64,000 nt of DNA, from NCBI GenBank assembly GCA_033961575.1, contig CM066737.1, forward strand, positions 101,398,709 through 101,462,708. Reading direction: 5' to 3'. Below the pieces are notes generated by a model, which saw only the letters and a list, made by a program, of their open reading frames with translations, was not told the origin of the DNA and searched no databases. Made by a program: the position numbers and the translations under genes. Shown here one piece after another: positions 55,931-64,000 of the stretch. The first letter of the stretch is position 1. The number at the start of each line of letters is the position of its first letter. The stretch comes from Aselliscus stoliczkanus (taxonomy: Eukaryota; Chordata; Mammalia; Chiroptera; Hipposideridae).

Positions 55931-57214
55931 CTAGGTCAGGTTTCCAGGACACAGAGCCCCCACATACCTCCACCACCTGCCCAGGCAGTGCTACCACGCC
56001 CCCTGCACACCCGCAGCAGGCCTCTCCTGCCGGTAGAGGCAATAAATCTCCCATCTCTTCCATCCCCCAAAAATGTGGGCCCTTCAGCCCTCAAGCCCAA
56101 ATGACATCCTGACTCAGAATGAGGGGAAGGGGGTTGGAGGCATTTGGAAGTTTCCAGTATCTTGGAGATAAGGCCTTACTCTAGTTAAAAACATTGGGCA
56201 GTGGGCCAAATAAAAGTAACATTCTTCCCTGCTTGTCCTTTCTGGATCATTTGTACCTTATCTATGGGTATCTCTGCCTGCAGCCAAAACTCCTGAATGG
56301 CAGGGCTGTAGCAGTCAGATTCTGACAGGAGAAAAGTTAGGGGGTGGGGGGAATGGCAGGAACAGGTAAGATGTCAGCAGAATACAGGTGAGGAGAAATA
56401 TATTAACCGGAGTTTTGCTGGCATGCAGACATTGTCAAAACTGTTGAGAGGATGGGAGCATACCTTGGCACAGCTCCCCCAGCTGATGAGCAGGTTATGT
56501 CAGAACTGCTGATCTGCAGTTTATTGGGGGGTTTGAGAAGGTCCAGTTCCCTCGAGCTCCCACAAATGGGCTTTGAATCCTCTCACAGCTTTGGGGTAAA
56601 AATATTACTCACACCCAGACACTTTATTAAATTTTAATTCCCAGCTGAGGCTCTAGAATCTCCACACAATCCAAACATCCTTTAGGCTGTGCTTTCTCCC
56701 AGGTTTCAGGAGACGAGGCTTGCGGCTCAGGTACACCTGTTAACGCGGCCTAAAGAGCCCCTTCACTTCCCATAGCCTTTCATCAAGGACTAAAATTACA
56801 GCCATTGAGCTGGCCTCGCCCTTCTGAGCTTGTAACCAGACACCACGGGACAGCCACAGCTGCCACAGTGCTCCGTGGAGGAAGAAAGCCAGGGCGGGGT
56901 CCACAGGGGAGGGAAGGGGACACTTGGGGACATGCCAGGTCATGAGAAACTAAGGACTTGGAGAGCGTGAGAACTACGCACAGCTATCTCACCATGGCAT
57001 CGATCCCATGCCAAGGAACCAGGGCACAGATCCCCTGGCCAGAAAATAAATAAGCAAGTTAAGTAAAGTAAAAGGCTGCCCTGTAGGGTGAGAGCCCTAA
57101 ATTAGAAGCCTCCCAAAGACTGAAGGCAAAATCATAAGGACAAAAAATGCTTGGTAACTACTGAGTGGCTCCTCATTCACAGAGGAAGATTTCCTGCCAG
57201 AAGCAAGGCCCAGG
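55931..57214. other. Unassigned non-coding DNA
   Basis: About 1.3 kb, fairly GC-rich near 55930-56080 and 56740-56940, without recognised gene or repeat. Confidence 0.45.
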
Positions 57215-57395
57215 AGTCCATTTTGGCTCAGCCACTCCCCAGCTGTGTGGCTTTGGTAAGTCCCTCACCTCTTGCAGCCTCAGTGTCCTCATCCATAGTA
57301 AATGGAGAGAACAAGACATCCCCTACCTGGGCTCCCACAAAAGTTAAATGAGCCAACATCTGTGCTAGCATGTTGCAGATTTTAAGGTGCTGCAA
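57215..57395 (+). mobile_element. MIR SINE
   Basis: TTGGCTCAGCCACTCCCCAG, CTGTGTGGCTTTGGTAAGTC, CTCAGTGTCCTCATCCATAG, CACAAAAGTTAAATGAGCCA. Confidence 0.8.
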
Positions 57396-57429
57396 AGACG
57401 TTCAGTATACTTCTTGCTATCTGGAGAGG

Positions 57430-57690
57430 GAGACTAGAGTGGTTAAGAGAGTAGGGGTTGAGATCAGACTGCAGGTGTGAATCCTGGGTCTGGTGCCTCC
57501 GAGATGTATGTCGTCCAGCAAGTTCATCAGTAATTCTGTGTTTCAACTCAACTTTCTTATCTGTGAAATGGAGCTTAAACATAGCAGCACAAACCCCATA
57601 GGGTTGTCATGATGGTTAAATGAGTTTATTCACGTAAAATGCTTTGAGTGGTGTCTGGCAGAATAACATCCAAAAAATGGTAGTTCTTAT
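57430..57690 (+). mobile_element. MIR SINE, full length
   Basis: ACTAGAGTGGTTAAGAGAGT, GTGTGAATCCTGGGTCTGGT, CTTTCTTATCTGTGAAATGG, CATAGGGTTGTCATGATGGT, TAAATGAGTTTATTCACGTA. It lies about 35 bp after another MIR in the same orientation. Confidence 0.88.
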
Positions 57691-57714
57691 GAGAGTCTGG
57701 ATTATTGTTCAGTG

Positions 57715-58112
57715 ATTATTCCTTTCCTTCATAGTCCCAAGGAAGGCAGAGTATCCTTTACTACCCATGGCTTTGGGGCTTAGCCATATGACTTGCTTGG
57801 CCAAAGACAAGTTGGAAAATCTGATGTGAGCTAATGCTTTAAATGTGTTTGCCCTCTTATACTTCTACCATTGCCATGACAAGACTACGCCCTGGTTAGC
57901 CCACTGGTCTCAGAAAGATGAAAGCCATGTGGAACTGACTGGAACCAAACCTGAAGATCAGAGCCAAGCCCACACTAGGTTAGCCAACTCACAGTCCTGG
58001 GGCTGGAAGCAGTCAGCACAGCAGATGTTCAAACTAAAAGCCTGAGAATAGAATCTTATTGTTGTGTGCTACTGAGTTGGGGGGTTATTTGTTACACAGC
58101 CAAGCTGACTGA
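57715..58112 (+). mobile_element. Old solo LTR, MLT1/MaLR-like
   Basis: TTAGCCATATGACTTGCTTG, GCCAAAGACAAGTTGGAAAA, GATCAGAGCCAAGCCCACAC, then TGTGTGCTACTGAGTTGGGG, GGTTATTTGTTACACAGCCA, AGCTGACTGATAG at the 3' end. Typical LTR layout without internal genes. Confidence 0.72.
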
Positions 58113-59520
58113 TAGTTATAATTATTTTGACAATCCAGCTCCAGTTTGGACACTTTGGCAGTTTTAATGCTTAAAACACAGTCCCTTCCCCCCCCCTCTT
58201 TTTTCTTTAAATAACACTTATAAAAAAGAAACAAGAGGAGGGATTATTGTCTTTCCACTGTGAGACACAGAAAACAAGCATTTGTTCATTCAGCCAACTA
58301 CCATTTACTGAGCATCTACTACATGCAGACACCCCACTAGATGCTGGGAAACATATGCTTCCAAGCCATTTGCATTTAATTCCTGCAGCTGAATCATCTT
58401 CTGCTGCCTGATATGCTGATTCTTAGAAAGCCAAGTCGTGCCCTGTGATGCATCAGCCCTGGCGAGGGGAGGCAGGCTTGCATGCCCTGATCACCACTGG
58501 AATCCACCAAAGTCTTTAGCCAGCCATGTGTCCGCTCAGCAGGAAGACTGTCAGTGGCCAAGATCCTCTCAGCCCTGAAGAAAGTTCTATAGCCTCCAAA
58601 TTGCCACTGATGTTCAGGATCCAAAGCACTGCCATCTTTTTCCTGGATAAAACCCAGCTCACACCTAGGATTGGAAAGGCAGTAAGTTGTATGTCTCTCT
58701 CCCTCAGGCTAAAGCAGTCCTGGTCTTTAACAGCCGGCTGCTTTTCTGGGGCTTGAGGGAATTGAAAAGTAGTCCATCTGGAAACTCCTCCAAGGGCTGA
58801 TGCTGTTTAGAACCTGGCAGGAGCAGGGATGAAGGGCTGGGCCACTATTGTGTCATCCCTCTGATGGAGGCCATCTAAGAGTCTATTATCCAACCTGGGC
58901 TAACTGGCAAAACTCCAGGTCAGCACATTTCGGAGTCAGAGGGCACCTCAGAAGCCATTTCACCCATGCTGCCCTCACTGCCCTCAGCCTCAGACCTGGG
59001 GATAAAGAAAGGGTTTAGTCTCCAGATTATTCCATTTGGACTTCACTGTGAGCCATGAAATAGTGGACCTCGTGTGTAGAATGTTTACAACACTCCAGAC
59101 GGCACATTTCTTTGCTTAAGTGCAACACAGAACATGGTAGCATAAAAATAACTGGCAAGTGTTTATTTCTTCTAAACGCTCACTTGGTTTCTAGAAATGT
59201 GAAATGTGTGTCCCTGAAGTTTGAGTTAATGCACAGAGTTAATACTGAGACTGGTGCGATGTAGGTAACATGAAGTCCTTTGTAGCTCGATCACGGCATA
59301 GCTACCGCCAACTTAAATTGGCCGTACATCTCAGCTTTTACTTTCTATCACGCTTCTTATGAGGATAGCTGGAGCTGTCAATATATGCAATGTGACATGC
59401 TTGCCATTGAAGCTAAAGGTGGCAGGGGACCATCACATGCCACTTATTTGGAAACCACTCCAATCTAATCCTCTGCCGTCTACTCTCAGAACAGTATTGG
59501 CTTCTGTGTGAATCGTGTCT
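58113..59520. other. Mostly unassigned; short L2 fragment
   Basis: Positions 58275-58390 (GCATTTGTTCATTCAGCCAA, CATTTACTGAGCATCTACTA, CATGCAGACACCCCAC) are a reverse L2 end. The remainder, about 1.1 kb, shows nothing recognised. Confidence 0.45.
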
Positions 59521-59524
59521 TTTT

Positions 59525-59701
59525 TAAAATTATTTTTATTGGGGAACACTGTGTTTTTCCAGGACCCATCAGTTCCAAGTCAAGTAGTTGTTTCAATCTA
59601 GCTGTGGAGGGCGCAGCTCTCTGGCCCATGTGGGGATCAAACCAGCAACCCTGGTGTTATGAGCCTGCGCTCTAACCACCTGAGATACCTGGCCACCCCT
59701 T
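59525..59701 (-). mobile_element. Ves-like tRNA-derived SINE (bat type)
   Basis: Minus strand: GGGGTGGCCAGGTATCTCAG, GTGGTTAGAGCGCAGGCTCA, TAACACCAGGGTTGCTGGTT, TGATCCCCACATGGGCCAGA, GAGCTGCGCCCTCCACAGCT, then GTCCTGGAAAAACACAGTGT and TTCCCCAATAAAAATAATTT. The head is Ile-tRNA-like, unlike the other SINEs here. Flanks AATCGTGTCTTTTT and AATCGTGACTTTTT form a 14-base duplication with one mismatch. This is the main evidence for a bat. Confidence 0.9.
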
Positions 59702-59751
59702 AATCGTGACTTTTTATTCTGTACTTTTGATGCTTTGACATCTTGGGGACT

Positions 59752-60212
59752 TGAGGGGTCTGGAGGAATGATCTCTCCCAGAGCTAGCTAATTTCTAGAG
59801 ATAGCCGACAACTCACCTGGGCTTGCCGATGCATAGCCCAGACTGCCAACCACCTCCTCTATTGAGCTCTTGCACTCCAGGATACTGTCCACCTGCCTTA
59901 ATCACCCCAGGTCAAGTACAAGATGACTAGGGACAGCTCCTATACTCAAGAGCCCACTAAAATTATTCAAGCTAGCCAATCCTGAATCTGCTTACTCTGC
60001 CTTGCCCACTCCTTCCCTTGAAAACCACAATAAAGGCTCCTGCCCACAGTTCCCTCCTCTCCCTCTGCCTCCTGACCTACACTGGTGCCTCCCCATGTGT
60101 CCCCACTCACCCCCACCCCTGCCACCATGACATGGCTTGGCCTCTCCTCTTGGGATCTGTGCGTGACAAACTGTCTTTTCAATGGCAACCATCCCTGATC
60201 TTTTGGCCTATT
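59752..60212 (+). mobile_element. Solo LTR, class I ERV-like (tentative)
   Basis: Begins TGAGGGGTCTGGAGGAATGA. Its later part reads CTCCTTCCCTTGAAAACCAC, AATAAAGGCTCCTGCCCACA (AATAAA at 60030-60035), TTCCCTCCTCTCCCTCTGCC, CTCTCCTCTTGGGATCTGTG. This is the R/polyadenylation layout of gamma-type mammalian LTRs. I find no clear target duplication and no adjoining viral genes. Confidence 0.62.
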
Positions 60213-60427
60213 CATATCTGAATAATAATAGAATCTACAGTTTAAAATAGCTTCAGTGCCCAGGAAGAAGGGTGGGGGACAGTAAGTAAGTAAGCCAAGA
60301 CCTTGTGTCACCAAGGAAACTGGTTCTTCTAATTATGAGGTGGTTGTTCAAATCCTTTACTTTAGAGGGATAACGACTGGGAACACATGAAGGACAAAGG
60401 AGTAGGTTCAAAGGCAAATGTTTTGCA

Positions 60428-60610
60428 ACTGTTTTTTTGTTTGTTTGTTTGTTTGGTGTTTTTTTTACGTTTCAGGGGTACAAAACAATGTAATAGACAT
60501 TTACACCCCTCACCAAGTGATACCTCCTCCCCAATCTACTCGCCCTCTGACATTGTATACAGCTGGTACAGTTCCACTGACTATTCCCTATGCTGTACTC
60601 CACACCCTGT

Positions 60611-60612
<2 letters not shown>
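60428..60612 (-). mobile_element. LINE-1 3' UTR, reverse orientation
   Basis: After a T-rich start: TTTCAGGGGTACAAAACAAT, GTAATAGACATTTACACCCC, TACTCGCCCTCTGACATTGT, ACTGACTATTCCCTATGCTG, TACTCCACACCCTGTGACTA. This is the complement of the L1 3' UTR seen at 41560-41760. Confidence 0.8.

Positions 60613-60613
<1 letters not shown>

Positions 60614-60659
<46 letters not shown>
60614..60659. repeat. (TA)n microsatellite
   Basis: About 23 uninterrupted TA units, lying between two L1 segments of opposite orientation. Confidence 0.97.
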
Positions 60660-60665
<6 letters not shown>

Positions 60666-60720
60666 TCTGTAGTGTATCAGATGGACACTTGTCTTATTAG
60701 AGAGACTACAACTGGTTTTT
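60660..60720 (+). mobile_element. LINE-1 3' UTR piece, forward orientation
   Basis: TAGTGTATCAGATGGACACT, TGTCTTATTAGAGAGACTAC resembles GGTGTCAGATGGATACTAGA, CTTATTGGGGTGACCACT at 41657-41694. It covers part of the region already present, in the opposite direction, at 60490-60550. Confidence 0.55.
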
Positions 60721-61054
60721 TAAATGACAATTGCTCTGACTAGCAGTGTTTAGGGATTCCATTATGTAAATAGTCCCACTATGGCCAATTTCAAGCTACC
60801 AGCGTGAGAAGAGATGCATACAATCGACTCTTGCAAGCTTTATGTGTTAGCTTTGGCACACCAGTGGGTTAGGAGCTTCTACTATTTGCCAGGGGCCCTG
60901 GGGAATTCTCAAAATGTGGCCCTAGAGACCTAAGATTAAAAAAAATAAAAATCTTGATATTACCACAGGACAGGCTTTCAGAAGAGATAGGAGCCACTCT
61001 TCTCCTTGGAGAGCTATGGTCAATCCAGAAAAGACTGTGCCTGCCGAGGTCTTT
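60721..61054. other. Unassigned non-coding DNA
   Basis: Nothing recognised. Confidence 0.4.
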
Positions 61055-61056
61055 TT

Positions 61057-61201
61057 GTGTGTGTGTGGTTTTTTTTTTGTGTGTGTGTGTGTGTGTGTTT
61101 TTTGAGGGCAGTGTCACTGGCCCTCATATGTGGGACCCGAACCGGGGCCACTGGCTTCCCAAGCCAGCGCTTAACCACCGCGCCACTCGGCCAGCCCTCC
61201 A
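61057..61201 (-). mobile_element. Short tRNA-derived SINE with (GT)n in its tail
   Basis: Duplication AGGTCTTTTT is perfect at 61047-61056 and 61202-61211. Minus strand head GGGCTGGCCGAGTGGCGCGG. The tail side (61057-61100) is not a plain A-run but T10 set between two GT repeats. Confidence 0.95.
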
Positions 61202-61269
61202 AGGTCTTTTTAAAACCCTTGGGCATCTGTCATGACAGCAGCCCTTAGGGGAAACTGCAGCTCAGGGAA

Positions 61270-61467
61270 CGCAGTGTGTGGGAGAGAGAATGTAAGCTCT
61301 GATGTCACAAAGGCCTGTGGCGTGACCTTGGTCGGGTTAGTCCAACTCAGAATCTCAGTTTACTCATCTATAAAATAGGAATAACAACTCTACGATGGCT
61401 GGCTTGTGATAAAGGCTAGGTAAATGCCTGTTCAGGATTTAGCACAATGCCTCACATAGACAGAGGT
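61270..61467 (+). mobile_element. MIR SINE
   Basis: GGCGTGACCTTGGTCGGGTT, AATCTCAGTTTACTCATCTA, TAAAATAGGAATAACAACTC, GGATTTAGCACAATGCCTCA. Confidence 0.82.
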
Positions 61468-61912
61468 TCTTAACTGAGCCAAGGGAACCATGAATATTGT
61501 TTTTCATCAATTTGCAACTGAAATTTAATATTTCCTTAAATTATGAATGAAGGCAACAAACCACAGAAGTATTAGCAGTACTTGTGAATTTGTTCCTAAT
61601 AGAAATTATAGGTATTTTCATATCACATTGTAGCTGACATCCTGAAATATTATTTACATCACCACTTCAAATTATGATGGTTATTGGATTCACTAATTCT
61701 TATTATTTAATGTATTAGTAAAGAAGCATATATATATTACAATATCACAATTTTAAAAATATTTGATAATGGTATTTCAATATACTTGGTTTCCATTGTA
61801 ATCCTATGTATTATATTTTGTGCATTGAGAAGCATTATTCTGAGAAATGATCCATAGCTTTTACCAAATTGTCAAAGGGGTCCATGATTCAAATTAACAT
61901 TAAGAATTCCTA
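61468..61912 (-). mobile_element. hAT-type element, copy 2
   Basis: Left end GACAGAGGTTCTTAACTGAG; right end ACATTAAGAATTCCTA, its rough inverse. Interior GAAGGCAACAAACCACAGAA, GGTATTTTCATATCACATTG, GCATTATTCTGAGAAATGAT, AAAGGGGTCCATGATTCAAA. Same family as 55363-55930. The next SINE landed at its very end. Confidence 0.72.
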
Positions 61913-62034
61913 GGCCGGCCGAGTGGCACGGTGGTTAAGCGCTGGCTTCGGAAGCCAGAGGCCCCGGTTCGGTCCCACATATGAGGGCCAGTGACACTGC
62001 CCTCAAAAAACAAAACAAAAAAAAAACAAACAAA
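61913..62034 (+). mobile_element. Short tRNA-derived SINE with 11-bp TSD
   Basis: Head GGCCGGCCGAGTGGCACGGT, B-box-like GGTTCGGTCCC, end GTGACACTGCCCTC then an A-rich tail of about 35 bases with C interruptions. Duplication AAGAATTCCTA / AAGAATTTCTA lies at 61902-61912 and 62035-62045. Confidence 0.95.
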
Positions 62035-62068
62035 AAGAATTTCTAGATTGACACTAAAGATGGTAGCT

Positions 62069-62120
62069 AGATGATGATGATGATGATGATGATGATGGTG
62101 ATGATGGTGATGATGATGAT
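62069..62120. repeat. (ATG)n trinucleotide microsatellite
   Basis: About 17 GAT/ATG units with two GGT interruptions. The His-rich minus-strand frame is an artefact. Confidence 0.97.
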
Positions 62121-62894
62121 TCACGCGGCCTGGGGACAGTAATAGCCTTGCTTTGGTGAGGTCCAGTGGAGCAGTTGCCCCCCTACCCCTGGGGAACATC
62201 CTGGCTCCATGTACCTACGAGCTGTAAGAACACCAAGAAATCCATTATAGGAAGGCTCTGCTCACTGCCTGTTTTTCTCTTAGCCCCTAGAAATCTCAGC
62301 CATTGTTCACCTAGCCCCAGACAAAACTCTCTAGTCTACAATGGCACCAGGTGTGAATCGAGCTCTGTGCCCACTAACTGGGTGTTTCCCAAGTCATTTT
62401 TATATTCTAACTCATGAAGGAGTGGCTCCTGGAATCCAGAAAACATAGCTCCTGGATGTTCAAAACAAGTACCAATTGCTAATACTCTGCCATGATCTGT
62501 GGTTCAGAAAACCTAGACATGGCACCTAGAGGATGTCATGAGTGGCAAAACAAATGCCCTTGGGACCAGACTGTACCTGTGAGCTGTTTTGGAGCTTGGG
62601 AAAATGGAAAATAAATAATTTCATTGGTTAGGTTCAAACACTGTAGAGGAAATGGAGCTTAATTTGTAGAGAAGGACTGTGGATAAATTGCTACAAGTCA
62701 GTTAATACCATGTCATCTAGCAAAGACATTTTAGGAGTTTCCTACAAAATTGCTGAGTTGTCTCTTGTCCTTCCAGCTGGGAACAAGTGGGCACCCAAAA
62801 GCTGGCAGCAGAAATTCTACTGCAGGATCTGCCCAGGCCTATTCTAGCCACTGGAAAATATATTTGTTGATTTTGTATACCTGAAATTAACTAA
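62121..62894. other. Unassigned non-coding DNA
   Basis: Nothing recognised. Confidence 0.45.
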
Positions 62895-62895
62895 C

Positions 62896-62941
62896 TACAT
62901 ACATACATACATACATACATACATACATACATACATACATA
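62896..62941. repeat. (ACAT)n tetranucleotide microsatellite
   Basis: About 11 uninterrupted TACA/ACAT units. Confidence 0.97.
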
Positions 62942-63140
62942 GCAAATATATTTGTTGAATGAAGGAACTATTTTATTCCAATCCACAAACCTTTGAGTTA
63001 GATACTATTGTTTCCCCCCATTTTAGAGATGAGAAAACTGAAGTAAAGCTATTTGCCCAAGGTCACACAGGTAGTAGGTGGTAAAAACAGGATTTGAATC
63101 CAGTTCAGTATAGCTCCAAATCCTGAACTGTTAGCCACTA
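62942..63140 (-). mobile_element. MIR SINE
   Basis: Reverse MIR: TTTTATTCCAATCCACAAAC, ATTTTAGAGATGAGAAAACT, GCCCAAGGTCACACAGGTAG, GGATTTGAATCCAGTTCAGT. The 5' side overlaps ATATATTTGTTGAATGAAGG, an L2/MIR-like end. Confidence 0.85.
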
Positions 63141-64000
63141 TTCTAAACAGATGTGTCCTCAAAGAATTACTAAGACTGAAGATCCCACTGGATGATCAGG
63201 TACATTTAAAGCAGTATTTGGGGGTAGTGATGATTTTTGATCCTGGATAAATCTCTGGCTATAGTCAATACATAGACTTGGATATTGAACTTGAAAAGAT
63301 GGAAGTGCTGGTTGATTTGACAACTGGGAGCCAAAGGATGCTTTGTCAGCCGAGTTACCATTCTGAGCACATCAGCTGTGTGGAGATAACCCTTCATGGT
63401 CCCTTGCCATTCTTTCCCTTAGAGGGATGTGTCAGGAAGAGTCATTTCAGCTGAACTCTGTGGTCCTCAGTGAATGCTCCTGAGTCTTGCCCCTGGGTGA
63501 TAGCAGGCTTTCTGCTTCTAGCTTCAGCACAAAACTCCAACCCCCTTTCTCCCACATGATTTTCAAACAAACCAGGAACATTCATCACAATGTTCAACTT
63601 TTGAGTTTCCCGGTCTAAAATTCTGATTGATTCACTGATGTTCCCAGATCAGATATAAACATTATCTGGAATGTTTCTGTAATTCCATACAGCACTTTTG
63701 AGTCCACAGAATGCCTTGTAATTATTTCCATAAGCTCTTTTGAACAGTGGCGTCTATTTTACTTGACATAATCATGCACTAGTACCAGCATATGTTAGTA
63801 AATGTTTAACAACTAACTTTCCATAGGAAAAAAAACAAACCCTGTCTTGTAGTGTCTGCTGATTTCTGTGGCGTAAATATTCACACCTTGGCTGATTTCA
63901 TGCTACCAACTTGATGTCACTGAATACAGAGTTGGTAAGACATGTGTACAACTGGCTCTTGAGAACCACTACAAGCTGTCTCCAGTACACCACAGCCCAG
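63141..64000. other. Unassigned non-coding DNA
   Basis: About 860 bases, AT-rich, without recognised gene or repeat. Confidence 0.45.

Noticed and set aside
59752..60212. Processed pseudogene with AATAAA at its end
   Set aside because: No poly(A) tail or coding trace; the layout fits an LTR better.
381..62034. Functional tRNA genes at the Ser/Leu-like heads
   Set aside because: They carry box-like motifs, but the acceptor stems do not pair convincingly, and A-rich tails with target duplications show that they are retroposed SINEs.
61900..62199. Frame with a poly-histidine run
   Set aside because: Produced by the (ATG)n microsatellite joined to a SINE.
7681..62941. CRISPR-like or satellite arrays among the tandem repeats
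   Set aside because: All tandem tracts are simple microsatellites with units of one to six bases; no spaced direct repeats are seen.

Overview
This window is non-coding nuclear DNA from a placental mammal, most likely a bat. It holds MIR and L2 fragments, MER5/MER20-type hAT elements, MaLR-type LTRs, L1M/L1ME fragments and Tigger remnants, all typical of placental genomes. Over these lie eleven younger tRNA-derived SINEs. Ten have a Ser/Leu-tRNA-like head that reads GGCCGAGTGG...GGTTAAG. One, at 59525-59701, resembles the bat Ves-type SINE. A fairly intact mariner and a mariner MITE fit the known DNA-transposon activity of bats. A rhinolophoid-type lineage is my guess only; no SINE library was available to test it.

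I can support no protein-coding gene, exon or structural RNA gene. The open frames are short and mostly lie in repeats or in chance GC-rich sequence. The window is best read as intergenic or deep intronic DNA.

Layout. 1-13 kb: old LTR, MIR, L2 and MER5 pieces, two short SINEs, and an exon-like open frame at 6896-7099. 13-31 kb: an internally deleted Tigger (13297-13827), a C19 tract, polypurine tracts, an L2 3' end, MLT1-like LTRs, an L1ME 3' end and a repeat-poor stretch (about 27.2-28.9 kb). 31-41 kb: a mariner MITE with TA duplications, a MER3/MER58-like hAT element, a MER20/MER5A pair, an unnamed TA-flanked DNA element (34303-34891), a composite SINE with two tRNA-like heads, and an L1M 3' end. 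41-44 kb is the most informative part. An old L1M is split by a younger L1 3' end, which holds a mariner with matching terminal inverted repeats and TA duplication, which in turn holds a long SINE with a perfect 13-bp duplication. 44-64 kb: more long and short SINEs, two copies of one hAT-type family about 6 kb apart, LTRs, an inverted L1 3' segment around a (TA)n tract, and several microsatellites.

Repeat family names were assigned by eye from remembered consensus features, so subfamily labels are tentative. Insertion boundaries are firmer where target-site duplications are given.
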